The translations under genes and the position numbers were made by a program. Source: CAYVCG01 sp964449985 (GTDB lineage: Bacteria > Bacillota > Clostridia > Lachnospirales > WRAX01). From it: a DNA stretch of 51,510 nucleotides. Under the pieces are notes generated by a model that saw only the letters and a program-made list of their open reading frames with translations, was not told where the DNA came from and made no database searches. How positions within the stretch are numbered: the stretch's first letter is position 1; each line of letters begins with the position of its first letter. Of the stretch, positions 1 to 8,846 are shown in pieces. Location: the NCBI GenBank assembly GCA_964449985.1, contig CAYVCG010000006.1, positions 1-51,510 of the forward strand, read 5' to 3'.

Positions 1-215
1 TTTGAAATGGCCACAGGCATTCCGGCGGACGACAAAATAAGCAAAAAGTTATAAACATTATAACCCATGCCGTATATACCGTTTCCCTCGTCGCCAATCA
101 TATCGGTTAGGGGCAACCGGTATAAAAATCCGATAAACCGCACGATAAACCCCGCCGCAACAAGAAAGGATGCCTGCTTTACAAATGAATTTTTTTCGGA
201 ATTATAAGAATCCAT
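1..215 (-). CDS. SpoVB/MurJ-like polysaccharide flippase, N-terminal fragment
   Basis: This is the first 71 codons of a gene that runs off the left edge. The ATG at 215-213 has a GAGG ribosome binding site about 11 bases upstream. The translated start (MDSYNSEKNSFVKQASFLVA) is followed by FIGFLYRLPLTDMIGDEGNG and a hydrophobic segment ending AGMPVAISK. This pattern is typical of the MATE-like MOP-superfamily flippases annotated as SpoVB or YtgP in spore formers, which have about 12-14 membrane helices and move lipid-linked wall or cortex precursors across the membrane. It lies 36 bases downstream of typA on the same strand and may be co-transcribed. Which paralogue it is (sporulation SpoVB or vegetative YtgP) cannot be decided from the fragment. 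Confidence 0.8.
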   Translation of the reverse strand, partial: MDSYNSEKNSFVKQASFLVAAGFIVRFIGFLYRLPLTDMIGDEGNGIYGMGYNVYNFLLILSSAGMPVAIS

Positions 216-251
216 GTATTTTTATACCTCATAAAACCATTTTTATTATGA

Positions 252-2078
252 CTAACGCACCTTGTTAGCTTTATGCCTAAGGCCGGAATCGAGTATTTTT
301 TTGCGCATACGCAACGTCTTCGGCGTAACCTCCACAAGCTCGTCGTTTGCTATAAATTCCAAAGCTTGCTCCAAGCTCATAACAACAGGCGTGGAAAGCT
401 TTAACGCATCGTCAGAACCGGAAGCACGCATATTCGTGAGTGCCTTTTTCTTGCAGACGTTAACCTCCATATCATCCACCCTGGAGTTCCTGCCAACAAT
501 CATACCAGAATAAATCTTAACCCCCGGATATATGAAAAGCTCGCCGCGCTCCTGCGCATTGTATAAACCGTATGCCGTTGATTCACCGGTTTCAAAAGCA
601 ATGAGCGAACCTTCCGGACGTTTTGCTATATCGCCTTTATATGGGCTATAACCATCAAAAATCGAATTTAATATACCATTACCTTTTGTATCCGTCAAAA
701 ACTCGGAACGGTATCCAATCAAACCTCTTGATGGCATAGTAAATCCAAGGCGTGTGTATCCACCCTTGGAAGGCGCCATATGATTAAGCTCTCCTTTACG
801 AATGCCCAGCTTTTCTATAACGCTGCCAACAAATTCCTCCGGAACGTCTATAATAACCGATTCCATTGGCTCATGCCGAACGCCATCTATTTCTTTATAC
901 AAAACCTCGGGTTTGGAAACTTGGAACTCATAACCTTCTCTTCGCATTGTTTCAATCAGAATAGAAAGATGCAATTCTCCCCTGCCAGACACTTTGAAGA
1001 TTTCGGTTGAATCCGTTTCTTCAACACGCAAGCTAACGTCTGTATTAAGCTCCTTAAACAGCCTTCCCCGCAAATGGCGGGATGTGACATACTTACCCTC
1101 ACTTCCTGCAAATGGGCTGTCATTAACGCAGAAGTTCATGGATATAGTTGGTTCGGATATTCTAGAAAACGGCAAAGCTACCGGATTTTCCGGTGAGCAC
1201 AGCGTATCGCCTATATGGATTTCTTCTATGCCGGAAATCGCAACGATAGAACCAAAAGCCGCTTCCGAAACTTCTACCCTGCTTAAACCTTCAAACTCAT
1301 ACAGCTTGCTTATTCTAACCTTTATAACTTTTTCGGGATTGTGAATATTAACGATAACGGCTTCGTCATTAACACGGAGCGTTCCGTTTTCTACCTTGCC
1401 TATACCTATTCTTCCGATGTATTCATTATAATCTATTGTCGTTATAAGAGCCTGAAAACTCGCTTCTGGATCGCCGTTTGGAGAAGGGATATGGGAGATT
1501 ATTGCATCAAACAATGGCTTCATATCCGTTCCGTCCTCAGAATATTCCAGCGAAGCATAGCCCTTCTTTGCCGATGCGAAAACAAACGGAGAATCCAACT
1601 GCTCGTCGGACGCTTCCAATTCCATAAACAGCTCCAAAACTTCATCAACAACCTCTTGAGGGCGGGCTTCCGGCCTATCCACTTTGTTTACGCATACAAC
1701 TACAGGCAGTTCTAAATCTAATGCGTTTTTCAAAACAAACTTTGTCTGTGGCATTGGCCCTTCAAACGCATCGACCACCAAAACAACGCCATCCACCATT
1801 TTTAAAACGCGCTCAACCTCGCCCCCAAAATCGGCATGGCCAGGCGTATCGACTATATTTATTTTTACGTCATTATAAAAAACAGATGTATTTTTTGATA
1901 AAATTGTTATTCCGCGCTCGCGCTCAATATCGCCGGAATCCATTACTCTTTCCGCAACAACCTGATTCTTACGAAAAGCGCCGCTTTGTTTCAACAGTTC
2001 ATCAACGAGGGTTGTTTTGCCATGGTCAACGTGAGCAATTATTGCTATATTCCTAATACTATCTCTTTTCTGAATCAC
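252..2078 (-). CDS. typA: Ribosome-associated GTPase TypA/BipA
   Basis: TypA/BipA is a translational GTPase of the EF-G family that binds the 70S ribosome and helps assembly and growth under stress. The G1 motif AHVDHGKTT lies just after the start, followed by DTPGHADFGGEVER (G3) and NKVDRPEA (G4). The EF-G-like domains III and V and the BipA C-terminal domain (SRGLIGYRSEFLT, then GNGILNS) follow. I chose the GTG at 2078-2076, which has AGAGG eight bases upstream. It gives 608 residues, the usual family length, and starts just before RDSIRNIAII. The ATG at 2159 would add 27 atypical residues, has no ribosome binding site and falls in the predicted promoter. The SpoVB-like gene follows closely downstream. 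Confidence 0.96.
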   Translation of the reverse strand: MIQKRDSIRNIAIIAHVDHGKTTLVDELLKQSGAFRKNQVVAERVMDSGDIERERGITILSKNTSVFYNDVKINIVDTPGHADFGGEVERVLKMVDGVVLVVDAFEGPMPQTKFVLKNALDLELPVVVCVNKVDRPEARPQEVVDEVLELFMELEASDEQLDSPFVFASAKKGYASLEYSEDGTDMKPLFDAIISHIPSPNGDPEASFQALITTIDYNEYIGRIGIGKVENGTLRVNDEAVIVNIHNPEKVIKVRISKLYEFEGLSRVEVSEAAFGSIVAISGIEEIHIGDTLCSPENPVALPFSRISEPTISMNFCVNDSPFAGSEGKYVTSRHLRGRLFKELNTDVSLRVEETDSTEIFKVSGRGELHLSILIETMRREGYEFQVSKPEVLYKEIDGVRHEPMESVIIDVPEEFVGSVIEKLGIRKGELNHMAPSKGGYTRLGFTMPSRGLIGYRSEFLTDTKGNGILNSIFDGYSPYKGDIAKRPEGSLIAFETGESTAYGLYNAQERGELFIYPGVKIYSGMIVGRNSRVDDMEVNVCKKKALTNMRASGSDDALKLSTPVVMSLEQALEFIANDELVEVTPKTLRMRKKILDSGLRHKANKVR

Positions 2079-2149
2079 TAATATATCCTCTTTCCCTTTT
2101 TTGTTTTTTCCTATATAAACACTGACTAGTTCTAATTTTTCCACACAAC

Positions 2150-2190
2150 ATTTTAACATACATTATAACCTATGGCAAACTATTTATCAC
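2150..2190 (-). promoter_or_regulatory. Overlapping sigma-A-type promoters for typA
   Basis: Two hexamer pairs fit on the minus strand. One is GTGATA (2190-2185) with TATAAT (2167-2162), spacer 17. The other is TTGCCA (2178-2173) with TAAAAT (2155-2150), spacer 17. Either one puts the transcription start at or downstream of the ATG at 2159, which supports the GTG start at 2078. Assigned by eye. Confidence 0.5.
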
Positions 2191-2204
2191 ATCAATAGAA
2201 AATT

Positions 2205-2249
2205 AAAAAACGGATATACCACAATTTATCATTGTGATACAGCCGTTTT
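2205..2249 (-). terminator. Rho-independent terminator after the anti-sigma gene
   Basis: An interrupted stem pairs CCGTTTT (2243-2249) with AAAACGG (2207-2213) and has an inner ACAAT/ATTGT pairing. On the minus strand it is followed by a run of T. It sits just after the stop of the anti-sigma-like gene at 2256. Confidence 0.75.
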
Positions 2250-2255
2250 AAATCC

Positions 2256-3326
2256 TTATTCGTTAGGAAGTTTGAGACTTTCAATAATTTTTAACATTTC
2301 AGATTCATCAATATTTGTATCATTGCTTACATAAAACTGGTATCTTATATTATCATAAATACGTGGTTCTGGTTTATCCTTTGCCGTAGACCTGTTATAA
2401 TCTAACATATCCGCCTCATAGAACCCAACATCATCCATCTCTTCTTCCGCCGCAATATAGCTGTTTGTATATGTTTTGTCATTATCCGTGTATGAATCGC
2501 TTACATAAACACAATGCTCATATCCGTCTATGTTAAGCGAAGTTACGCTGCCTTCTGGCGATACATCAAACTCAGTTTTTTCATATGCTTGATTAAAGTG
2601 GGCAAAGATATCAAGATAATTGCCATCTTTATTCACAAGGGAAATATGATAGTGTGCAACATATTTCTTATATGCTTCAGGTATTTTAAAAATCTGCATT
2701 TCATTGCCGTTTTTGCTAATACTCATATCGGAAGGCGTCATATAAGGGTCAATAATATCCGGGCTTAAATAATAGTTTACGTCTATGAAATTAATACTAT
2801 ATTCTGGTGGCAAATATGTTGGGGTTTTTAATAACGGTAATTCAGCATCTTTCAAAACATTTTGCAGCTCCCCCAAAGATTCAAACCTATCACTAGTGCC
2901 GCTTGAGCTTCCGCGTTGATAAAAAAGACCATCTTCCCTAACCTGACCAATTCTGCGTATTTCACCACTTTTTATATCCTGCCTAAAAGCATATTCGTCA
3001 TCCGATTCTGGAACATAGTCTTGAGAAAATGTGATAGGAGTTTTTGTTGCATTTTCCTCATAGACAATGTCATTAACCGTACCGTCCCAGTTATATGAAA
3101 AGAAACTTATGATGCCGGAGGCATAAACAACCCCTCCCGCCAGAACCATACTCACAACTATAACCGCCGCTATCATTGCTCGCCTTACACCCATCGAAAA
3201 TCTGCCTATATTTTTTTGTTTTGGTATACTGTCAATAACAGCGTCCATACGCTTTTCAAACCCTTCGGGAGTTTGTATCGTTTCGCGCTTTGCAATGCTT
3301 TTTAATTTATCATCAAAATTTGTCAT
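2256..3326 (-). CDS. Membrane anti-sigma-like protein with DUF4367-type C-terminus
   Basis: This 356-residue protein has a short cytoplasmic N-terminus (residues 1-48), one membrane segment (about 50-71, AMIAAVIVVSMVLAGGVVYA) and a large extracytoplasmic part. The C-terminus (YLPPEYSINF to IIESLKLPNE) resembles DUF4367. Its gene overlaps the end of the ECF sigma gene by 14 bases, the usual sigma/anti-sigma arrangement. The inference is that it holds the sigma factor at the membrane and releases it on an envelope signal. I see no zinc-binding HxxxCxxC motif, so it is not a ZAS-type anti-sigma. The ATG at 3326 is seven bases from GGAGGG, while the TTG two codons upstream almost abuts that site. 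Confidence 0.75.
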   Translation of the reverse strand: MTNFDDKLKSIAKRETIQTPEGFEKRMDAVIDSIPKQKNIGRFSMGVRRAMIAAVIVVSMVLAGGVVYASGIISFFSYNWDGTVNDIVYEENATKTPITFSQDYVPESDDEYAFRQDIKSGEIRRIGQVREDGLFYQRGSSSGTSDRFESLGELQNVLKDAELPLLKTPTYLPPEYSINFIDVNYYLSPDIIDPYMTPSDMSISKNGNEMQIFKIPEAYKKYVAHYHISLVNKDGNYLDIFAHFNQAYEKTEFDVSPEGSVTSLNIDGYEHCVYVSDSYTDNDKTYTNSYIAAEEEMDDVGFYEADMLDYNRSTAKDKPEPRIYDNIRYQFYVSNDTNIDESEMLKIIESLKLPNE

Positions 3327-3879
3327 CTTCAAACCCTCCGTTCGTTTCCAACAATTGTCTTAGTTTTTCTCTACCTCGGGATAACCTTGATTTTACAGTG
3401 CCTTGTGATAAAGAAAGGGAATTTGCTATCGTTTTAATATCCATATCCTCATAATAAAATAATATAATAATAGTTCGAAACTTCGTATCCAGCCTGCTAA
3501 CTATTTCCCACAATTCACCAGTAGCATAATTATCCATAACGCCTATTTCCGGCATTTTTTTATAATCGCTAAACCTACGCCTTTTTTTCTGTAATTTATA
3601 ACACTCCCTCACCAGAATTTTTATTATCCATGACTTGAATTTTTCAATATCTCTTAAAGAATGAAAGTTTGTATATGCTATCAGAAAGCTTTCACTTACC
3701 GCATCCTCGGCATCGGCATAATTCTTTAGTATAGAATTAGCAATTCTAAACATATTTGATTTATATGCCTTCATTTCTGACAACAAAATTTCTTTAAAAT
3801 CTTCTTCCGAGGGCTTTGTAATATCATGCTCCGCCTGCCTGTTGCTTTTGTAAAATTTTGCAGTGCTAATAATATTCAA
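3313..3879 (-). CDS. ECF-type RNA polymerase sigma factor
   Basis: This is a 188-residue sigma-70 family protein with only regions 2 and 4. Region 2 spans roughly residues 35-95 (MFRIANSILKNYADAEDAVS, then KFKSWIIKILVRECYK). Region 4 lies near the C-terminus and carries the helix-turn-helix (IKTIANSLSLSQGTVKSRLS followed by RGREKLRQLL). The likely start is the TTG at 3879-3877, eight bases after AGGAGG. A GTG three codons upstream overlaps that site and is less likely. The next gene encodes its probable membrane anti-sigma factor, with overlapping ends. The pair probably answers envelope stress, but the signal and regulon cannot be read from the sequence. Confidence 0.88.
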   Translation of the reverse strand: MNIISTAKFYKSNRQAEHDITKPSEEDFKEILLSEMKAYKSNMFRIANSILKNYADAEDAVSESFLIAYTNFHSLRDIEKFKSWIIKILVRECYKLQKKRRRFSDYKKMPEIGVMDNYATGELWEIVSRLDTKFRTIIILFYYEDMDIKTIANSLSLSQGTVKSRLSRGREKLRQLLETNGGFEDDKF

Positions 3880-3912
3880 GCCATTCACCTCCTGTTCGAC
3901 ATATATAAGAGT

Positions 3913-3943
3913 ATTATAACCGCAAAAAGGTTCCCTGTGGCAA
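3913..3943 (-). promoter_or_regulatory. Candidate promoter of the sigma/anti-sigma operon
   Basis: On the minus strand a GGAACC followed by five T lies at 3934-3924, upstream of TATAAT at 3918-3913. GGAAC plus a T-run resembles the -35 element of many ECF sigma factors, which would suggest autoregulation. TTGCCA (3943-3938) with TATAAT is also possible, but at a poor 19-base spacing. The two readings cannot be separated by eye. Confidence 0.35.
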
Positions 3944-3954
3944 CTATAATTTTT

Positions 3955-4003
3955 TTAAAAAAAATGGCTCTTTGATATATGGATAATATCAAAAAGCCAT
4001 TTC
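3955..4003 (-). terminator. Terminator of rnpB
   Basis: The stem pairs AAATGGCTCTTTGATAT with ATCAAAAAGCCATTT, with one mismatch, around a short loop. On the minus strand it is followed by eight T. It begins about 16 bases after the mature 3' end of RNase P RNA. Confidence 0.8.
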
Positions 4004-4018
4004 TGTATTTTTTTAAAA

Positions 4019-4370
4019 GACAATGAGCAAGTCTGTAAGCCGAGTTCTGTTCTATGCAGCCATCTGTCTAAGACCGTTCGTCACCAAACGGTTCTAGCGA
4101 TCTTACCTGAAGCGGAGCGGGCAGCTCCGTGCGCTTCCATTTGATCTTGCTTCGAGTGGGGTTTACAGAGCCCTTTTTGTTACCAAAAAGGCGGTGAGCC
4201 CTTACCTCACCTTTCCACCCTTACCTTTTATGAAAAAGGCGGTTTATTTCTGTTGCACTATCCTTAGAGTCGCCTCCACCGGACGTTATCCGGCACCCTG
4301 CCCTATGAAGCTCGGACTTTCCTCATGGTTTTATAAAAAAACCACGCGGCTGCTTTTCTTACTCATTGTC
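4019..4370 (-). ncRNA. rnpB: RNase P RNA (M1-type ribozyme)
   Basis: This is the catalytic RNA that trims the 5' leader from pre-tRNAs. Read on the minus strand it has the conserved 5' block GAGGAAAGUCCGAGCUUC, the AGGGUGCCGG/UCCGGUGGAG region, GUGCAACAGAAA, GGUAAGGGUGGAAAGGUGAG, and the 3' block with ACAGAACUCGGCUUACAG. The ends pair as helix P1: GACAATGAG..AAG at the 5' end with CTTGCTCATTGTC at the 3' end, about 350 nt apart. That is normal for a bacterial RNase P RNA. I read it as type A-like. End positions are set by the P1 pairing and may be off by a few bases. A promoter and a terminator flank it. Confidence 0.96.
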
Positions 4371-4376
4371 TTTAAT

Positions 4377-4405
4377 AGTATATCACATGATATTTATTTT
4401 ATCAA
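4377..4405 (-). promoter_or_regulatory. Promoter of rnpB
   Basis: TTGATA (4405-4400) and TATACT (4382-4377) are separated by 17 bases on the minus strand. The predicted start, about 7 bases downstream, coincides with the 5' end of the RNase P RNA near 4370. Confidence 0.75.
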
Positions 4406-4436
4406 TATTTCGTGCTATGCTCCAAAACACCATCGC

Positions 4437-7400
4437 CTACAGGCCTGCATCCTGTATAATAAAATCGGCCATTTTTAGCATATCTCCAAATGTCATATCC
4501 GATTTTGGCAAAGCGCTTTTTGCGTTTCCAAAGAAGCCAAGATCAGCGGCTTTTAAAAGCGCCGTCTGATATTGTGGGGATGCCGTTTGTATATCTTTAT
4601 AAGGCGTTTGCGCCAAGCCTGCATAGTTTTTGACTGTTGATTTTGTTTTCATTTCATAAAGCTTTATAAGGGAATTTAAACCAACTTCCCTCGTTACACC
4701 AACACCACTGATTCCAAGCCCGGATCTTGCCAACGCATTGAGCTCAGCATCTGTTAATGCTGCATTAAGAGCGACGCTCTTTCTGCCCTCCGCAATGGCA
4801 GCCATAAGCTTATTGAGCTGGCTCGCCGTAACCTTTGCATTGGGGTTTATTGCCTTCATATCCGTTATATCAATAAGCGACGCAACGGTGTATATCGGGC
4901 TATCAAGATTTCCTGACGTATCCTTTGGAAGCGGTTTCGCAATCGTTGCATAACTAGCCAGTTTTTGCAGACTTATTGTTATTTGCCCGGTTTCTTTTTG
5001 ATACGATTCATTAGGGACTCTTGCCCAGCCTGTGTCGTTAGATGTATAAATATACGCTCCGGTATTTTTATCCATCGTCAAATAACGGTTGCCAAGACGC
5101 AATTCAACGGTATATAGATTTGCAAGGCTTGTCAGGTTAACGGTTTTCGTTGGCGTTAATACGCTTATATCAAGCTTTTTCGGCGTTGTTGCATAAAAAT
5201 CATCTGGCGAAATATTTGGTATGCCGGTTATTGCGGCAGACAAACCAATTTTAATCTTACACATATCGCCCAAATCATGCAAAGCCTTAACTTGCGGCGT
5301 TTCAATAAAGCCTGGGCTAAACGTAAACGCTGTATCATTTTGTATCAGTGTGAAGCTTATTTTTCTTTCCGTAAATGTTCTTACGATGGAATACGGAATT
5401 TCCACAATGCTATTTTTAACAAGCCTTCCTTCATAAGCCGAAAGGTCTACATAAACATTAAATATATTCTTTGCTATAAGCATGGATATAAATCGTTGGT
5501 CGACTCTGTTATCCTTATTGCCGTCAGCGTCTATCTGGTCTGAACGGTAGCGGTATGTGAGCGTATCGCTGCGTTGTTCATACAGCAGCTCAAAATCCTG
5601 CTCCGGCAGAGGATACGTATCTGGCCATTTATCTCCGTCATATTCTCCTGTGTATGGCTTTGTAACAAGCCTTATCGTTCTTGTCCATGGAGATTGTTTT
5701 GTTATTGTATAAACAGGGTCTGTCGCACCGATTTCTGAAGGAACAGTAATCTCGACAAAATCCGTAAACGTTATTTCCGGAGACATCTGCACAACGTATT
5801 GATAATAAGAATCTATACCGCCATCTGCATTTTTCGTTATAGTAAGAACGGTTTTCGCACGGATATAATAGCCCTTATTTCCTATCAATTCATTGTATTT
5901 AACAATAAATGTATCCAAAATATTTGGGCTTGAAAGAACCTCAGCCGCAGCCTTGTCGCCGCCTGCGCCACCCGCTGGCGGAGCGCCAGGAGCTTCAACT
6001 GTATTCTTATCATTTAAATCCCGGAACCACTGAATTATCATATAATTATAATCCACAGGCAACCATGAAGTTTGGTTCTCCTTGTTATAAATATCCAAAT
6101 CATTCTTGGAAACAAGGCCCAAGCCGTCTGGCGGCTGCGGAGCTTCCATATCTTTTGTTGTTATGGAAACTGGGTTAGAATAATCCGAATAAACAGTTGT
6201 TCCTGTGTTATCAGAATACGAGCGCACCCAAACATGATAAATCGTATTAGGGAACAGCCTTGGTATTGTGTATACCATATACGTTTTGCCGTTATCTACT
6301 TCGATTTTTCCATTGGTTTTTAGCGCATCATTATCTATCAGAATACCTTTTTCCGGATAGTTTGGCATAAGTTCGTTCCAGAAAAGCTGATATTTCAGGC
6401 CTTCCATATATTCAAAACGAACTGTAACAGTCGTATCGGTGGAACCTACAGCCTCAATAATCGGAACAGTAGGCGTTATATCAAGCGGAGGTCTGTCGCT
6501 TAATGTTGTTGCTATTATATAATTCGGGAAATACGCTTCCTTTTTACCATCCGCCAAAATTTTATATGGCCTAATTAAAATAGTGTATGCTGTGTTTGGT
6601 TCCAGCGGCATTTGTTGCGGCGTTGTTTGATGATTAACTGGAAACTCCAAAACACTGCCGCGCGCCACAGGCGAAATAGTTTCCCAATCTTTTTCAGCCA
6701 AATCCTTTACATAAGCGTCATAACCGCCGGATGTTTCCATATATTCATAATCCGTAACGTTTATTTCATACCTGGCATCGCCCAAATCCATAAACCTAAG
6801 CGGCATAAGCTCAGGCGTGACTATACCCAGCTTTGATAAATCGTTATAAATATTCGGAAATGCAGCCAAAGGATCCGGAGAATTGTTATAAATGCTTCCG
6901 TTAAGCTCTATAACCTTATTCTTCGGCAACTGATCCGCAGACTTGCCAAAAAGAATTTTTCCGTTTTCATCAACGCCCAGCTTGGAATACCATGTTCCGT
7001 CTGCATCATTATAAACCTCATACCATGTGGTTTCCCATTCAATGGTTATAGAATCCTTGGCTATAACCTCTATGCCTTCTTTATCCTTTTTAATACGCAA
7101 AGGCGGTTTCGCCATCATAATCGGCCTTGAAGGAATCGGGCCTTTAGGCTCATAATAATGGGAATAATATGCCCTTGCAGAGGTTTCGCCGCTTGGATCT
7201 CGCTTTGCGATTATCATAATATAATAAATCTTGTTGTCAACAATATTCTTTCGAACGTATTGACCGTTTTCCATAGTGACATACTGGTTAACACTGTATT
7301 TATACGCAGGTTTGTCAATAACGTCCTGCCCGACTGTGTATTTAAACATAAATTCATTAAGCATGTTTGCAGGTAAAGAATCAACAATTTTATTAGTTAA

Positions 7401-8831
7401 AAAAGCTCCTTTGGAAGCATCAAAATTCGAAATATCGTCGGTTACATATATGTCATACAAAACGCCTTTATCAACGATTTCTCCATAACTATTAAATATA
7501 AGGCCTTTTTCATCTTCTGTATATGCTCTTCTTACAAATGCTTCCCATGTTATATCCAACCCAAAAGGCGGATCGTCATAATCCGAAACCTCGAGGATAG
7601 ATGGTTTCGTTGGGTTAAAGGCTTCGTATGCAGGGTTATATACAGCGACCATCGTTTCCAAAGGAACAGGAGGCGAGCTGTCATTTACCCTATAATATAT
7701 TACGGCCTTATAATACGTTGTATTTGTCGGTCTGTCCACGAGGAAGAAGTTTACTTGTTTAGCAGTAGTTCCAGAAATAGTTCCAAGATTTGTTGCGTTT
7801 GTAAAATCCTTTGTGTCGCTTTTATAAATAACAATTGAATCAATATCTATAAGAGAGCTTAAATAGCTGCTCCATTGTAGCTTTAAATAATCTTTTCCCT
7901 CTCTAAAAATTTCGAGAGCAGGATTTACGTTTACTTCGTTTGTTCTGTATTCCCTGTTTGTGGAGGTTATGCTGTATTGATTTGTCCCCACGGTGACAAC
8001 AAGGTTTCCTTCCGTAACGCGCCTTCCATTATAAAGCGGAACAACCTTCATTGCATATTGAGTTCCGACAACTATGTTGCCCGGATTTGGGAATGTGTAG
8101 GAAAGCTTATTGTTCGCAGCATCCCTATGCAAAGCTGGGTCCTTAACGCTGACTTCAAAGCTGGAGGACGTATCCGTCAGATTTGCAGTCTGTCCGCCGC
8201 CGGCGTAATAGAATTTATAGCTTGTAAAAAGGTCGTTCCCCAAAAACGTTGGGTTATCCCATTCCACATAAATTTCTTCGGTTGTCGCGCGGGCAGTTAT
8301 GCGAATATCCGTTAAATATAAATCTTCTTTTGTCAAATTCTCACCATCAATCGGCGCACGCATAGTAATAGTCGGAGGAAGGCCGTTTGTTGGCGTATAT
8401 GCAGGATTTCTATATTCATGCATATGCCATGGAACCATTTTATACATATAAATGCTACCCGGTTCAAATGTTGGGCTAACAGTTATATTTATGGGCGATG
8501 TTAAACCGGCCGCCGGATAATTAGTCTTTCTGGCCTCATCATATGTTTCCCTAGCCGTAATATTCCGCCAATACAGCTCATATCCCATAGGAACATGTTC
8601 TGTGGTTCCATCTATTGCAGATGGATCAATCCTTTTAGATAACTGAGGCTGTTTAAAGCGGAAATTCAAAGAATATTGCCCTCTTTGGTTATAATCCGTT
8701 GGGGAAAAATCCGTCAGAGTAAGGTCTATTACCGGGTTTTGATAGTTTGCAAGCAGCTCAAAAGGGGAAACCTGCAAAACAAACATAAGCGCAAGCATAA
8801 ATGTTGCTATTTTCTTTTTTATATTTTTCAT
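4437..8831 (-). CDS. Giant secreted FN3-like surface protein with degenerate SLH-like C-terminus
   Basis: This is a 1464-residue secreted protein of unknown function. It has a signal peptide (about residues 1-28, KKIATFMLALMFVLQVSPFE). The long beta-rich body contains several fibronectin-III-like segments, for example near 165-285, 305-400 and 780-890 (TIYHVWVRSYSDNTG, YSDYSNPVSITTKD). An Ala/Gly/Pro-rich linker lies near 945-965. The last 170 residues resemble worn SLH repeats: VTREVGLNSLIKLYEMKTKS, then PYKDI and ALLKAADLGFFGN. The same C-terminal pattern occurs in the neighbour upstream. The ATG has AAAGGAG well placed, and the gene starts 15 bases after its neighbour's stop, so the two form an operon. 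SLH-like modules usually bind wall polymers, so an S-layer-like or outer coat role is possible but inferred. I see no catalytic motif and no LPXTG anchor. Confidence 0.7.
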   Translation of the reverse strand: MKNIKKKIATFMLALMFVLQVSPFELLANYQNPVIDLTLTDFSPTDYNQRGQYSLNFRFKQPQLSKRIDPSAIDGTTEHVPMGYELYWRNITARETYDEARKTNYPAAGLTSPINITVSPTFEPGSIYMYKMVPWHMHEYRNPAYTPTNGLPPTITMRAPIDGENLTKEDLYLTDIRITARATTEEIYVEWDNPTFLGNDLFTSYKFYYAGGGQTANLTDTSSSFEVSVKDPALHRDAANNKLSYTFPNPGNIVVGTQYAMKVVPLYNGRRVTEGNLVVTVGTNQYSITSTNREYRTNEVNVNPALEIFREGKDYLKLQWSSYLSSLIDIDSIVIYKSDTKDFTNATNLGTISGTTAKQVNFFLVDRPTNTTYYKAVIYYRVNDSSPPVPLETMVAVYNPAYEAFNPTKPSILEVSDYDDPPFGLDITWEAFVRRAYTEDEKGLIFNSYGEIVDKGVLYDIYVTDDISNFDASKGAFLTNKIVDSLPANMLNEFMFKYTVGQDVIDKPAYKYSVNQYVTMENGQYVRKNIVDNKIYYIMIIAKRDPSGETSARAYYSHYYEPKGPIPSRPIMMAKPPLRIKKDKEGIEVIAKDSITIEWETTWYEVYNDADGTWYSKLGVDENGKILFGKSADQLPKNKVIELNGSIYNNSPDPLAAFPNIYNDLSKLGIVTPELMPLRFMDLGDARYEINVTDYEYMETSGGYDAYVKDLAEKDWETISPVARGSVLEFPVNHQTTPQQMPLEPNTAYTILIRPYKILADGKKEAYFPNYIIATTLSDRPPLDITPTVPIIEAVGSTDTTVTVRFEYMEGLKYQLFWNELMPNYPEKGILIDNDALKTNGKIEVDNGKTYMVYTIPRLFPNTIYHVWVRSYSDNTGTTVYSDYSNPVSITTKDMEAPQPPDGLGLVSKNDLDIYNKENQTSWLPVDYNYMIIQWFRDLNDKNTVEAPGAPPAGGAGGDKAAAEVLSSPNILDTFIVKYNELIGNKGYYIRAKTVLTITKNADGGIDSYYQYVVQMSPEITFTDFVEITVPSEIGATDPVYTITKQSPWTRTIRLVTKPYTGEYDGDKWPDTYPLPEQDFELLYEQRSDTLTYRYRSDQIDADGNKDNRVDQRFISMLIAKNIFNVYVDLSAYEGRLVKNSIVEIPYSIVRTFTERKISFTLIQNDTAFTFSPGFIETPQVKALHDLGDMCKIKIGLSAAITGIPNISPDDFYATTPKKLDISVLTPTKTVNLTSLANLYTVELRLGNRYLTMDKNTGAYIYTSNDTGWARVPNESYQKETGQITISLQKLASYATIAKPLPKDTSGNLDSPIYTVASLIDITDMKAINPNAKVTASQLNKLMAAIAEGRKSVALNAALTDAELNALARSGLGISGVGVTREVGLNSLIKLYEMKTKSTVKNYAGLAQTPYKDIQTASPQYQTALLKAADLGFFGNAKSALPKSDMTFGDMLKMADFIIQDAGL

Positions 8832-8846
8832 GGTTTCATCTCCTTT

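Noticed and set aside
2079..2159. N-terminal extension of typA from the ATG at 2159
   Set aside because: It has no ribosome binding site, falls within the predicted promoter region, and adds residues absent from the family.
4019..4370. Plus-strand frames of 67-94 codons over this region
   Set aside because: They are antisense to RNase P RNA and have no coding features.
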